64,000 nt of DNA from Trichoplusia ni (GCF_003590095.1 NC_039482.1:9503657-9567656); one strand, 5' to 3'. Shown: positions 23,582 to 35,519, counted from the first letter of the stretch. Made by a program: numbers and translations. The notes: generated by a model not told the origin, from the letters alone.

Positions 23582-24853
23582 ATGAGCTTCGAGGCCTTGA
23601 TACTCAAAATCCTGAGCTTTCTGCTCGTATCGCCGGCAGCAGACGCCCTGGGGAATATGGTACGGACACCAAGGTTACCTATAAGTCAAAACACCAAGGC
23701 ATTCTTGGGATACCCAGAAGACTCCTTCTTGAATTTTACGGAGCTAACCAGCAAGTATGGGTATCCATCCGAGGAGCATACAGTGGTCACAGAGGACGGA
23801 TACATCCTTACCATGTTCAGGATCACAAAAACCAGGAACTGCATCAAGAGCAGGTCTCCGCCAATACTGCTGATGCACGGGCTACTGCTAAGTGCACATG
23901 CCTGGATAGACTCTGGACCAAGCTCTGGACTGGCATACCTCCTCTCCAATACCTGTTACGATGTCTGGGTCGGCAATGTACGCGGAAACAATTACGGTCG
24001 AAGACATGTGACCTTAAATCCAAGCAAAGATCCAAGATTCTGGGATTTCTATATCGAAGAGATTGGAAAATATGATTTACCTGCCTACATCGACTACATT
24101 TTGGATTACACAAGATCTGAAAAAATTAACTACATCGGCTACTCTCAGGGAGGTGGAACATTTTATGTGATGTGCTCTGAAAGACCGGGATACTGCGACA
24201 AGGTGCAACTGATGATAACCCTGGCTCCAGCGACCAGGCATTACAACACGCGAGGACCAGGGTTCAGGACCATAACACAGGCACTAGAAAAGCTGGAAAA
24301 ACCTTTATCTTTGTTAGGTCTTTATGAAGTCTTCGCGAATGGCGCCATCACTCAGGAGACCACTGCATTCTTCTGCCAACTTTCCTACTTGACTGCGAAG
24401 CTGTGTGGGGCCAACTTGAACCTCTTCGAGCTGCTGTATTCCTTGCATCCTGGTTCTATCACAAAATACACTATAGAAGTTTTGTTTGGGCACTTCCCGG
24501 CTGGAACGTCTCTACGGAACATGGCTCGGTATGGCCAAAGCATGAGGAGCAAGAGGTTCCAGAAGTTTGACTACGGGTTGGAGCAGAATCTGGTGATGTA
24601 TGGAAGTGAACGGCCTCCGGAGTACAACCTCAGTGCTGTGACAGTGCCTGTGGTCTGTTTGTATGGAAGAAACGATGGCATAGTGGACAGCAGAGACGTA
24701 GCATGGCTGGTGTCACAGCTCCCCAACGTGCTGGAGACAAAAATGGTAGATGATCCTCTTTGGAACCATTTTGATATGGCATACAGTCAGCACACAAGAT
24801 ATGCTCTGTTTCCTACAATTAATGAATATTTGCTTAAATTTTCTTCCCCATAA
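23582..24853 (+). CDS. Acid lipase (lipase-1/lipase-3-like), alpha/beta hydrolase, paralogue A
   Basis: Seen: a single uninterrupted 423-codon frame from ATG to TAA. Residues about 5-20 are hydrophobic and look like a signal peptide. Residues about 42-82 match the N-terminal acid-lipase region (LGYPEDS, NFTEL, EEHTVVTEDGYIL). HGLL at 99-102 is the oxyanion region. The nucleophile elbow is GYSQG with Ser188. Asp365 lies in YGRNDG and His396 in LWNHFD, completing the triad. NFT at 51-53 and NLS at 349-351 are possible N-glycosylation sites. Known: the family hydrolyses triacylglycerols and sterol esters in lysosomes, or is secreted in insect gut and fat body; about 400 residues is the usual size. 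Inferred: a secreted or lysosomal lipase. Oddities: no introns in the coding region, and Tyr replaces the usual His before the serine neighbourhood (GHSQG in most relatives). The paralogue at 45254 is roughly 70% identical by eye. An acceptor-like CAG at 23539-23541 leaves room for a separate 5' UTR exon. Confidence 0.93.
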   Translation: MSFEALILKILSFLLVSPAADALGNMVRTPRLPISQNTKAFLGYPEDSFLNFTELTSKYGYPSEEHTVVTEDGYILTMFRITKTRNCIKSRSPPILLMHGLLLSAHAWIDSGPSSGLAYLLSNTCYDVWVGNVRGNNYGRRHVTLNPSKDPRFWDFYIEEIGKYDLPAYIDYILDYTRSEKINYIGYSQGGGTFYVMCSERPGYCDKVQLMITLAPATRHYNTRGPGFRTITQALEKLEKPLSLLGLYEVFANGAITQETTAFFCQLSYLTAKLCGANLNLFELLYSLHPGSITKYTIEVLFGHFPAGTSLRNMARYGQSMRSKRFQKFDYGLEQNLVMYGSERPPEYNLSAVTVPVVCLYGRNDGIVDSRDVAWLVSQLPNVLETKMVDDPLWNHFDMAYSQHTRYALFPTINEYLLKFSSP

Positions 24854-25194
24854 CTGTAAGCTTTGATTGTCTTGACTGTACCGGCCACGCAAGATGCGAT
24901 TTGGTGTTTCCTTTCAATTGCACTCCAAATTATCTATTTATCATTATAACAAATGCAGCATAAGAAATTTAGCTGTTTCTTGGTATGATTGTCGTCATTA
25001 ATAGAAAGTAAAAACAAAAGGAAAAAATGTATCATTGATTGCCAACAAAAGCTTAGGGAATCCAGAATTCAAATCTACCAACAGCTCAATTAATTTTGCA
25101 CTCTATATCAAAAGCAATAGAGTTAATTTCACTATCAGTGAATATCTACTTCCCTGTAATCCTCTGTCACACAATCCGTCTATATCCCGTATTA

Positions 25195-25220
25195 TGACGT
25201 CAGGACATAATATGACGTCA
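25195..25220. promoter_or_regulatory. Pair of perfect CRE octamers downstream of lipase A
   Basis: TGACGTCA occurs at 25195-25202 and again at 25213-25220, 18 bp apart start to start, about 340 bp after the lipase A stop codon. This is the binding site of CREB/ATF-type bZIP factors. Function is inferred only. Confidence 0.35.
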
Positions 25221-26384
25221 TAGAGAGCTTCTGGTACTTAGTCCTCTTATGAGCAAGCAGCTTAAAGGCAATAATGTACCGAGGCTCTGACATCAGGTTG
25301 TGAGCTAAGTCGGTATTATGAACTACGGAATATTACAAGTTTAAATATATTTCAAGGCACCGTTGAACGTACCCTATTATTATATGGTATTATACTCATG
25401 TAAAGGAGTACATTGTGTATTATTTTCTGCACCTATTATGTTAGCCTATAGATAAATTGGTCAGATTACTTTTTATTTATTTATGAACTTTGCCGATTAA
25501 AAAAGCTATGGTCAGATTACAAAATTTCAAGTTTTCACCGGTTTTCAATGGCAATAACACAATTAAAAAAGTATTCGAATCAAATAACTAGTTATCATTT
25601 CCAAAAACATTCCATTAATTTTAAGAAGTATTTCTGATCAATAAATTTTATCCAATCTTGACATTATTATTTCAAGCTTTTTTACTTTCGCTTGTCGTTT
25701 TGGCCGTAGTCTGTTCGTCTTTCCGTCTGTGTTGACAGACACTAGGTCTTGGCTGATGAGCCACGATAGCACACAGTTGAATGTTTCAGAGATGGCATTT
25801 TTCTGTTGCCTCTGATAAAAATCGAGGCTGCAAATCAGATATGGCCATATATTTAAGCGGTTCTAATGTCTTTATATTTAGCCACTGCATTTATACTTGA
25901 CCTGTTTATATACAAACACGCTTAATAACTCCGCAAAACAGATGACTATTAAAACCTCTCACCTTATACTTGCGACCAAGAAAACATTAGTAGCATTCAT
26001 TAAATTAGTTATGAGCAGAAGGCGATCTTGATCGATGAGTGTTCCTTCGGCGTTACTTCCGAGTTGGTGGCGCACGTGGCGACGACCAAATATTGGGAAC
26101 ATTTGGTCCGTTGTTATCAACACGTTTGTTTGAGAAGCTGTGGGTGGAGTCATTAGGGTAATGCTTTGGCTATTCTGGGTAAGAAACTTAAACGTTGTTA
26201 GGAGTTTTATGCATTTATTTATTTGGATTTCCAACAAGAAGAACACGATACAGGCATATTTGCAACCATAGCATTAATAATATTCTATGATTTTTATCTA
26301 ATAGGAAATCACATCATGCGCAGTAACAAACCCGAACACTATTCAATTTGAGTTGAAATAACCATTTTTTTTTAAGAAACTACT
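25221..26384. other. No gene seen
   Basis: AT-rich. The minus-strand frame at 25959-26246 has no family features. Confidence 0.5.
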
Positions 26385-26590
26385 CCCGCAGTAAGGATTT
26401 TAATTCCTTGTGTCGCCGGCGTATTTCACAAACATACAAATCACATGTACAATAACACCCAGACACAGAACAAGCATTCGTGGATCACACGAATGCTTGA
26501 CCTCCACGGGGATCGAACCTGCGACACGTTGCGCACTGTGGCTTTGGCTTGGTAAACTCAACCACTCGGCTATCCGTGCAGTCAAAGGGT
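26385..26590 (-). mobile_element. tRNA-derived SINE, family B
   Basis: Reverse of GCACGGATAGCCGAGTGG head and GGTTCGATCCCCGTGGAGG B box, followed by the full body. One of the best-preserved copies. Confidence 0.7.
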
Positions 26591-26804
26591 TTTAGATACA
26601 AGGATAAAAATAATAGTAATTATTTGTTTAAATGAAATTTTATTTTGAAATAAATTTATTGCAAGTTTTCCCGAAACGCCTACAGACTATTAAAAAGCAA
26701 TTCATGAAAATGATTAAAATTTGCATTGCTGCAAAATTCAGGTACAGAAATTGATTTTTCTTGAGTAAAATCCTATACAAATAATGTAGGTATCTTCATT
26801 AGGG

Positions 26805-26944
26805 TGCCTTGCCGAAATAAATACGGAACCCTATTACTGGAGGCCCCAATGTCTGCCCGTCTGTCAGCAGGGTGTATCTCATAAATCGTTAAAGGGACTG
26901 ATGTCGTATTTCAGTGGGCACTATAACAACAAATACTATAAGAG
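26805..26944. repeat. Dispersed repeat with CGGAACCCT word
   Basis: ATACGGAACCCTATTACTGG and TCATAAATCGTTAAAGG; related to 35520 and, more weakly, 34490. Confidence 0.4.
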
Positions 26945-27015
26945 TTAATCACGCTTATCTATCGCGATAGTTCCTAGTTTCGGACCCAACCGGAGCCCTT
27001 AATCACGAGAACGCG
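26945..27015 (+). repeat. Diverged half of the foldback family
   Basis: Contains CTAGTTTCGGACCCAACCGGAG and nearby related words, as at 6800-6860; no palindrome survives. Confidence 0.45.
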
Positions 27016-27302
27016 TGGCGGAGGTGCGGCGAATCAATATTTTTTCGTTTTTTAATTCGTACTGTTAAAAATTGACTGATTTTTAATAAATTAATACTGT
27101 TGCTTAATGCAAAAGAATGTTAAAACACTTTTTCAAATGAAACCCAAAATAATATATATTGTTCACAATTTATTTTCAGTGTTCGGTTAAATTTGGACGT
27201 CATAAACCTTCTTTCGCAAATCAACAATTTAAAGTCTAAACTTATAAAATGAAGTTAATAAAAATATAATTTTAATAGTATTCTATCCAAGTATCCAACA
27301 TC

Positions 27303-27420
27303 ATTGTGGAGCCTGCAGTTAGCCAGCACTGTAAAAGTTAGTGTCGCTGCCATCTATACAAAACTCTGTTAGAGTCACACAAAGGGAATCGCTACATTTA
27401 TTTGGCCAGCAGTGTACTGA
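27303..27420. repeat. Probable dispersed repeat with CTGCCATCTA
   Basis: AGCCAGCACTGTAAAAGTTA and GTCGCTGCCATCTATACA; typical of a repeat seen widely in Lepidoptera, but single here. Confidence 0.3.
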
Positions 27421-29477
27421 ATTGTTGCTGAACATACAAGTCAGACCCTCGGGTTCGCTTCGTACTTTTGGGAATTTATTCATGTGTTAGGAAAAGTGGA
27501 GAGAATAGTCTATCGTCGTACTTAAAAAAAAAATAATAAAGAATTATTTATCTCTTATTTGTCCAGAACTTACAGTGTTGCGAGTGAAATTCGTTAATTT
27601 TGAATTTTATTTTGATAATATTTAAGATTTGTCGGTTCACTTGCGCATTTTCGGTATCACATTTATACTTTTGAAACACATTTTAAAGTAATAATTAATT
27701 TTCTTAGATTAAACAGGTAATTTATTTCAAGGTATTATTTTATTAGGATTAATGAATACAAACAATAATTATCATTATAACTATTGATATTATCGAAGCT
27801 AAATAATTACTGAAAGAGGTCGATCCTTATCTAATAAATTGAATTATGACCTATAGCAATGGTTATACAGACCAGGAGTTAAGTTAATGGAGTTAAATTT
27901 AATCAATTAAAGCTTTTTTTATAAATTCTAGTAGATGTGGTTATTACACATTGCTCGGTCCAAGAGTTTTAGAACCTTAACTGCCATAAAAGATATATAA
28001 TAAATGCAGTAATTATAGTATGTTCTTCTAATTATTACTTGATGTAATCATTAATTGTTTTTTTATTTAATGATAATGACAGTCTATTTACTTCCCACGG
28101 CTGAATGCAGACCTCTTTCCATTAAAGAAAGCCCTGAAGCATTGGAAACCGCGATCTCAGTTACCAATTATTTAGAATTCAGGTTTTCTCACAATGACGA
28201 TTTTCTTTTACCCTTTGTCAGGGCTCTGTCAGTTCAAGTCACATTAATAGGTACTTTACTTGCGTTTGTATCGAACTTGCACCTCGTGAATACAAATCCA
28301 CGCATAGAACCGCAAGTCGACCACGATATATTTTTATCTCGTTGAAAATTAGCACGTAAAAAATTGCTGACTGTCAGACAAACGGAAAAGCAGCGAAAAT
28401 GGTACCTATCACCTTTGTTAACAAGGCACGTCTTAATTAACGACATAAAAACAAATTCATAATTAAAGCGAATTCTGACAAAAGAATAAAACTAAAAAAT
28501 AAAAGCGGCCATATTGAAATTCGAAATTCAAAACACCTTTTGACATATTTTTGTAAACAAGCATTCAGCATACAAGGCTTTGACCGGCGACTGAGCAAAG
28601 ACCGAGAGAACGAACGAATGAACGAAAGTTGAATGAACGAAGTTAAAATGTATGGGTAAATACGAGCTGCACTTTTCAAACATTTGGGAGTTTCAGAAAA
28701 ATGTTATTTGGTGTGTGTAGGGTGACTGAGAGTTTTTTGGTAGACAGGACTACGGTTATTTAGGACCTAGTTTAAAATAAATCTTTTTTTCTCAATTTTT
28801 ATGCAATTATAAAATAAAATTTTAGATAAATAAAATTGAAAACATTTTATTTTTTAACAGCGATTGCTTGCAGCTTCTCGCGACTGAATGTCGGCTAGAG
28901 CTGCGAAAACATTTCCTTTTTTTAACGAAGTCGGATACAACTAGCCTTTGTGTAGCCTAAAGGCCACTTTTTATATTCGATCTCAATCCCCAATTTACGG
29001 ATCGAGATTGATATTTGAAGCTAGCTGAATAACAAAATTTCTTCAATATCTGCCCTTTTGTTTAGACGTGGAGATGTAACAAACATACAAACACACACAT
29101 GCTCATATACCATCGAATATATAATTTTGGCAGTAGGTATTTTTTCCAAAAGCGCTTTTCTGGTTTCTTGATACTTATCATCAATATTTTTAATCTGATG
29201 GCTGAATCCCTTAAATACCTACGTATCACAAAGATAGCTCTTGTGTTGAGGGCGCTCATAACATTAAAAGCACGAAATTGGGTCTCAAAGCCGAAATGCC
29301 TTTACATCGAAGTAAGCACCTTAATTGGAAAACCACTTCGGCCTTTAATATTATTTGATGACTTCAGAAGTATAATCTGGTAATTGATGTTGATGTAATG
29401 ATAAAGCACTTGTTTTTATAATAATTTTCGTGTTTTGAAATCATTATTGTTTCTTTAATAATGGTACTTTAACTCAT
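27421..29477. other. No confident gene
   Basis: AT-rich. A 91-codon frame from ATG 28070 to 28345 is open but unrecognised. A GAACGAA-type simple repeat lies near 28608-28640. Confidence 0.45.
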
Positions 29478-29545
29478 GCGTATTCATCAAGATTGCCCGA
29501 CTAGTTTCGGCCTCAGTGGAACTCCTAAATCATGAGCTGACATGG
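29478..29545 (+). repeat. Diverged half of the foldback family
   Basis: CGTATTCATCAAGATTGCCC then CGACTAGTTTCGG and CATGAGCTGAC, in the same order as the family members at 6800 and 61274. Confidence 0.5.
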
Positions 29546-29869
29546 CGACCAGCGACCAAGTTAGACTAGCAAAGCATTTCATCATTGATGGCTTAAGAAT
29601 AGAAAATGAATTGATAGCTACAATGCAATGGGTATGACTTCCCTTTAAGACAAGTGACATGGCATTGTCTTGTCAGATCCATTGATTGGACTGCTACGTC
29701 AGAAAACGTTCGGAAAAACTGTTAAAGAGGTTGTAACCAAGGACAGGTGCCATAACTATGCCTTGAATCGACATATGAAGAAGGAATATTTTATAATATT
29801 TCTTATGGACAGCATTTTAGGAAGAACACACGGAAGTACTAGCTATATAGTGACATCTTGTCTTTTACT

Positions 29870-30030
29870 GCACCGATAGTCGAGTGGTTGATGTCACCAC
29901 GCCAAACCCATTGAGCGCGACGTGCCACGGGTTCGAACCCAAGTAGGACAAACATTTGTGCATGCTTGCTTGTATGTTGGTGAAAACCCCGTGAAACAAG
30001 GATTACGTTACTTAATAGAGTCGTTTAAAA
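29870..30030 (+). mobile_element. tRNA-derived SINE, family B
   Basis: CACCGATAGTCGAGTGGTTG head, GGGTTCGAACCCAAGTAGG B box, AACCCCGTGAAACAAGG tail. Confidence 0.65.
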
Positions 30031-30361
30031 TCAAAAATGTTATAAAGAACCAAAGCAGATACCCAGCTGCCACAGGTATCATATCTTTAAAAACAAACTT
30101 TAAGAAAAATCTTCGTCTCAGATGTAATATCACGCGAGATATCATATCAGCAGACAGATTTAATAACACTTATCAAGTTTGCAACAAACTTTGTAGAGAC
30201 AGATCCTTTTAAATCCAAGCCATGTTACCTCACCGAGATAACTTGAACTTTAACATAACTATTTACTTAATATATTACTTTTATTAAAAAGTAAAGTTTA
30301 ATAACATTTCATAATATATAAGTTTTTGGTATCATATGTTATTTTAACCTGACAAACGTGA

Positions 30362-30425
30362 ATAGTAATATTCCACAACTTTCACACAACGCCATCTAGT
30401 CTCAGACTAAGCTAAGCTTTTATTA
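30362..30425. repeat. Dispersed repeat with CGCCATCTAG core
   Basis: AATATTCCACAACTTTCACA is identical to the word at 13189; then CGCCATCTAGTCTCAGACTA. Confidence 0.5.
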
Positions 30426-30489
30426 TGAGTATTGCATCTGATAAGCATACGTATATATATCTAAGTACATACGTTAAATAGATAAATTA

Positions 30490-30615
30490 CACTCAAACAC
30501 AGAAAAAATATTTGTTGTTCATCACAAAATGTCTTGGGTGGGAATCGAAGTCACCACTTCCGATATAGCAGTGAGGGCCACTAACCACCAGCGTAACAGG
30601 CTAGTTTTATAATTG
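30490..30615 (-). mobile_element. tRNA-like SINE, family D
   Basis: GGGTGGGAATCGAAGTCACC and CAGTGAGGGCCACTAACCAC are the reverse of the head at 42505. Confidence 0.45.
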
Positions 30616-30619
30616 TCCT

Positions 30620-32257
30620 TTTTCCATTGAAAAATAATATTATTCCTATCAAAATGACCTTCAAGAAAACCTACAATATACATATTATTTTTACATCAAA
30701 CATGTGTTACATCTAAACAATTATGGTAGTAGCTACAGAGGATTACGAGTTCGTCGCACGATCAAAATGGACGGAAAATAAACCGCGGCTTACCAACCAG
30801 GATGTCCGCCAGATCGCCATTAGCGATAAGGCCGCAACTCGTTCAATATTATTTTTCTTTCATTCGGCACAAATCGGTATTGGCTGAGTTTTTTGAGGTG
30901 TATGTTTTTTTCTATATTTTGTGTAAACGAGAATGTTTTGTTTGATAAATAGGAAAGGTTGATGACAACTGGACGCTATTGCTTTCAGTTACTAATACTT
31001 CAAATTTACGTTGTATCATTTGAATGTTTGAAAAACAGGTTTTTTTTTTGGGATCAATAAATTATTATAAGCTTATGAACTTATAAGTGGTCTGATAAAA
31101 GAGTCACCGATTATCTAAAAATGGAAATAAACTTAACGTTGGCAGGTTTGGAAGGATGAGCTAGGTCCGAATCGCTCATCTATCGTTATGGCTACATAAA
31201 GTCGGGTCGCTTGACAAATAAAAAAACATGTGTTTTGAGTTTTTATATTGCGCGCACGTATGTTTTGCGCGATTCTCCAGAATGTCTCCAGTTGTAGATA
31301 AGGAAATCCATGGGTTACGTATAACTAACAATTATTTGAATGTGGGACATATCTCCCAGATATCACAAATCATATACACCCTACAAAGACGGACAGAGCA
31401 AGTTAAGCATTTCCCAAATTGGCCCACCCTCAATTGGAACAGTCTCAGTTGGGACGTTGCTGAGATTTCACAGAATAAATTATGCAAATGTGAACATCAT
31501 TAAGTTTTCAGTTCTGGCGTTTAGACGGCGAAAGAGATCCCAAAGGAATCATAGTCGCGTACATTTTTGAGGGGACATTGTGCATTTTTCATTGCAAAAT
31601 TAGACTCAGTACGAAATAATGGTCTGGAAATTTGGATTGTAATTTTCAAAACTTTTTACCGTCGTTTTGAGTTTTTTTCGTGTCAATATTTTGTAAATGT
31701 AAAGTTTTTTCACCAATCTTTATTTAAGCTCACGAATTTACAAGGTATTCAGAAATTAAGAATAATATTATAGTTAGCGTTTTTGTGAATATAAAAATAC
31801 CTAGGTATCATTACCTACTTAAAATATGTTTAAGTATGAGTCGGATTCGCAATACAGAGGGTTCTTACAAATAGGCTAACGAAAATAGATTTTTTAAAAT
31901 AATGGGTAACACATAAAAAATATAGTTCGAATCGTTGCCAAGACCTCGATTTTGGCTAAACGGATAGAAAGTAGGCCCCTAATACTGGGACTCTGTTTTA
32001 CTCTTTGTGTACGGTATACTAAAAAATAAATAAGTAACGAAAAAAAAAATATGGAAAGTAGATATATATCCCACTCATTACAAACACATTAAAAATTAAT
32101 ATCGTTTTCGAAGAAAAGGAAAACCAATACCCACATTATTTACGAGACATTTTCCTCGACGTCCACAGAAAAACACTTATTATTTGCAACACATCTCAGA
32201 TATTACTTAATATATGTCCACCGTTCATAAATCCTATGAAATTGCGGTATATTATTA
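30620..32257. other. No gene seen
   Basis: AT-rich, ends in a run of 10 C at 32258-32267 just before the candidate promoter at 32325. Confidence 0.5.
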
Positions 32258-32324
32258 CCCCCCCCCCTAAACCGAGCGACACGACCGACACGAAACCACC
32301 CTCGCAAGTCTTTGTCGTACCCTC

Positions 32325-32385
32325 GATCAGCGTGTGACGTCACTAATGAGCTGACGTCATTTCCGCCGCCATTTCCCGCCGGATC
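32325..32385. promoter_or_regulatory. Candidate promoter: two CREs, YY1/Pho-like and E2F-like sites
   Basis: TGACGTCA at 32335-32342 and 32352-32359 (17 bp apart), GCCGCCAT at 32365-32372 and TTTCCCGCC at 32372-32380, in a locally CpG-rich stretch. The combination and the spacing resemble a CpG-type core promoter. No first exon could be assigned on either strand. It stands next to a Helitron-like element (32503) but does not look like part of it. Confidence 0.45.
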
Positions 32386-32502
32386 TGTCTGGATTAGAGC
32401 TTTGTAGTGTTTTATGGAGGCGTGGGGGGTTTGTACTGAGATATGTTGTAGCTATAGTGGGATATACAGGGGGTTTTTAAATATCACTCTTTTATTTAAT
32501 TA

Positions 32503-32731
32503 CTAGTTTTTCGCCCGCGGCTTCTCCCGCGTCGATTTCGGTTATATTCCAAGAGAACTCTTCAGTAGTCCGGGATAAAAACTATCCTATGTTCTTTCTC
32601 AAGGTCCACTCTATCTCTGTACCAAATTTCAGTAAAATCGGTTCAGTTGTTTAGACGTGAAAGCGTAACAGACAGACAGACAGACAGGCAGACAGACAGA
32701 GTTACTTTCGCATTTGTAATATAAAGTAGGG
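32503..32731 (-). mobile_element. Non-autonomous Helitron-like element with (GACA)n
   Basis: Minus-strand end GCGGGCGAAAAACTAG|T at 32503. Interior contains CCGATTTTACTGAAATTTGG and a GACA microsatellite at about 32672-32700. A very common lepidopteran element type. Confidence 0.6.
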
Positions 32732-33344
32732 ATTTTAGGGTAAAATCGGAATTCTATAATTAAGGCTCCGCTGTTTATCAGTTCGTCGATCACCAGGCTG
32801 TGTTACATGAACCGTGATAGAAAGACACATTAAATTGTTTATTTATTTACACTTTTTATGCATTCAATGTAAAATGGACTTAATGCCTGAGGCATTCTCT
32901 ACCAGTCAACCAAAGGGCGATGCAGAGATATCAAGAGGTAGGTGTACCTATAAAAAGGTCATAATATGATATATTATCATAATTATACCTACATACTGAC
33001 AATTATATAGACTCACAACAACTAATACTAAAAATAAACATCGACGCTAAACAACAGTAGGCCATAAATTTGCCACACCACCGATTTGGTCACCTTCAGC
33101 CTTCTGTCTTCAGAACCCTCAGAGTCGCGAGTCCGACTCACTCGTCACCGATTTTTTTCCTAACCATTAGCGTCCTACTACGGAACAAAGGCCTCCCTTC
33201 CCTCCTTCCATTTATCTCGGTAACGAGTTCTTCCTGTCATCTCCCTTTGAGCCTGCCACAATGTTTTGCAAGGCTTACATGCATACATGTAATAAACCTT
33301 CTAAAAGAGCGTCAAATATATAGATTAGGTAACCTGTAGGAAAA

Positions 33345-33560
33345 CCATCCTATTGATATTATAAACGTGACAGTGAATGCATGGATGTATAGATGTTTGT
33401 CACTCTTTCACGCAAAAACCTCTGAACAGATTTAGACGAAACTTTTTATGCAGATAGTTAATGACTGGGATTAGGACAGGATCGTTTTTGTCCCGATTTT
33501 ATGTTCCCGTGGGATGATTTGTAGATGGCAGACCCGCGGGCAACAGCCCTTATAGTCTTA
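33345..33560 (+). mobile_element. Helitron-like fragment
   Basis: GATATTATAAACGTGACAG, CAGATTTAGACGAAAC and CCCGCGGGCAACAGCCCTTA; the CTAG is degraded. Confidence 0.45.
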
Positions 33561-34084
33561 CTCTTTATTAAATTTCATCAAATTCTGATCATTAGTTTTA
33601 GCGTGTAACAGTCACAAACATGCATCAACATTCCCGGTTTCTATATAACTGAAATTGTTTTTCGGATTCTTATATTTTAATCACAAAAACACTTGAGTGA
33701 ATTGGGTTTAATTTGGTTTTTCATTGTTTGACATTTTATGTCGGTTGCTTGAACTAATGACATTTGGTTAATTATAACAATCTTTTGTTTTGACTGAGAA
33801 GCTTCTCACAGTATGTAATTAATGAGTATTATTAAATCATATAAAAGTTATTTTTGTTACATCGTTAAAAGTCTTACACATTATAATATAATTAATTTAA
33901 TATAATTTATACAGTCTTTAAAGGCACGGCATAAATTCAAGGGAAGAAACCCGGTCTTTTGTAAATGCGTACACGAGGACACAAGTTCAACACGCAGAGC
34001 TCTTATTAGGAACTTATATTTGTTTAAAAATGACAGGTTATTAATTTTTTTAATATCTTTCAAACCTTCAAGAAAAGACCATAT

Positions 34085-34195
34085 TCTTTTTTAAAAGGCC
34101 GGCAGGGCACTTGTATTACCTCTGGTGTTGCGGGTGTCCATGGGCGGTGGTAATCGCTTTACATCAGGCAATCCGTCTGGTTGTCTGCCCCTAAC
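34085..34195 (+). mobile_element. Non-LTR retrotransposon 3' tail
   Basis: TTTAAAAGGCCGGCAGGGCA, CTCTGGTGTTGCGGGTGTCC and ATGGGCGGTGGTAATCGC form the 3' end word set of a very common lepidopteran LINE. Confidence 0.6.
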
Positions 34196-34489
34196 GTAAG
34201 TGCATTATTTTGAATCAGAGTTACAACCCTTGAAATTTGTCTGCAAAGCAATACGAACTTGAAAGGCTGATTGCGCAGTTCTGTATACCTGTTGGTTTGG
34301 TCAGCCTCAAGATAAGGCAGGCCCCAATTACGAGGGTGCTGTGGAGAGTACTCGACCTTGGATGCTGAAGGATTGTTTCTGAAGGGTTTAGGGTATGATT
34401 GTATAATTTTCTGTGGGAAAATGGGAAATAGGGAACATTTGGCAAGATTTTAGGCTTTTCGCTTGTCATCTAAAATTTTCCTTAAAGGG

Positions 34490-34700
34490 GTAAAAGTAAA
34501 AGGTCCATCCGTCTCCAGGCTGGACCTCAAGAGCCGTGGCTGGACCTCATAGCTAGACAGATGAAATTTTTACAGCGGATATTTTGCTGTTGACGATAAA
34601 ACGGCACATACTGAAAATGTTATGATTATAAATTTTTGGTTGACAAAAAGCCCTCGGTATCGCGAGTCCGACTCTCTTTTGACACGACATATCTTATAGG
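34490..34700. repeat. Dispersed repeat, diverged copy
   Basis: ATGAAATTTTTACAGCGG and GTATCGCGAGTCCGACTC; shares the GAGTC-CGAGTCC end with 35520. Confidence 0.3.
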
Positions 34701-35284
34701 TTGCGTTTGTTTGATATGAAGGTCCTCAAAAACCAATTTGTCAAACCTTTAAAACACAGAATAAAAATATTAGGTTCCGTCAAACGAACGTTAAAAATTT
34801 CGAATGGGTGACCAACCTTTCAAACCGTATGCTTCAATAATAAAAGCGTTCGAAGCAAAACAAAAACTACCAAGTATAGTAGCACCCTTAAGAAAATAAT
34901 ACCGAAGAAAAACTCAACCCAAACAAACAAAAAAAAAAGAATCTATCCACCCAAGTATGTGTCATACAAAACAAAAGATAAGCTGGCTGTTAACCCTATG
35001 ACCGCGGGTGTAGCCTCGACCAACCCTCACTCGCGGTACGGTGTGATAACAGGGTATAACCGACCTACGTGATTCCTGCTATCTACTAATGTTTGTATGT
35101 TTGTGTCATATTTATTGCAGCAAGTTAAGTTTTATTGAGTAATATTTTGGAAACTTCTTCGTCGAATATACGTTCATTACTGTACGGTTGTTTGTTGCTG
35201 TTGTTTTGGCTATGAATTAGGTTAAATTGCTTAGGAGTGTTTAGTTGTTGAAGTTAAGACAAAATACCAGTCTACAAAATAAAG

Positions 35285-35340
35285 AATATAAGTCTATTAA
35301 TGTCCTATTGCTGGGCACTGGCCTCTCTCATGCAGGGTAG
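35285..35340 (-). mobile_element. RTE LINE tail fragment
   Basis: TCCTATTGCTGGGCACTGGC is the reverse of the GCCCAGCAGTGGGA-type tail. Confidence 0.5.
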
Positions 35341-35519
35341 CTTTAATAATTGTGAAATAAAGTGTTGTAAATTATTATGTTCACTGACCTATATTTTAAA
35401 GACCTCTTATACCTGTAACAAAATATTTCAACTAGTTACATTTCAATAGATAGCTTTTCTTTTTAGAAGGACCGCAATCTATCTCTTATTTAGAGACAAA
35501 TTCAGTTATTAAAAAACGG

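Noticed and set aside
23536..24113. Open frames overlapping the start of lipase A on both strands
   Set aside because: They are other-frame shadows of the lipase, whose own frame has the full family motifs.
28070..28345. 91-codon frame MIMTVYLLPTAEC...
   Set aside because: Has a weakly signal-like start but no recognisable domain, promoter or splice context; kept only as a note.
32672..32700. (GACA)n as a separate satellite
   Set aside because: It is a normal internal part of the Helitron-like element at 32503-32731.
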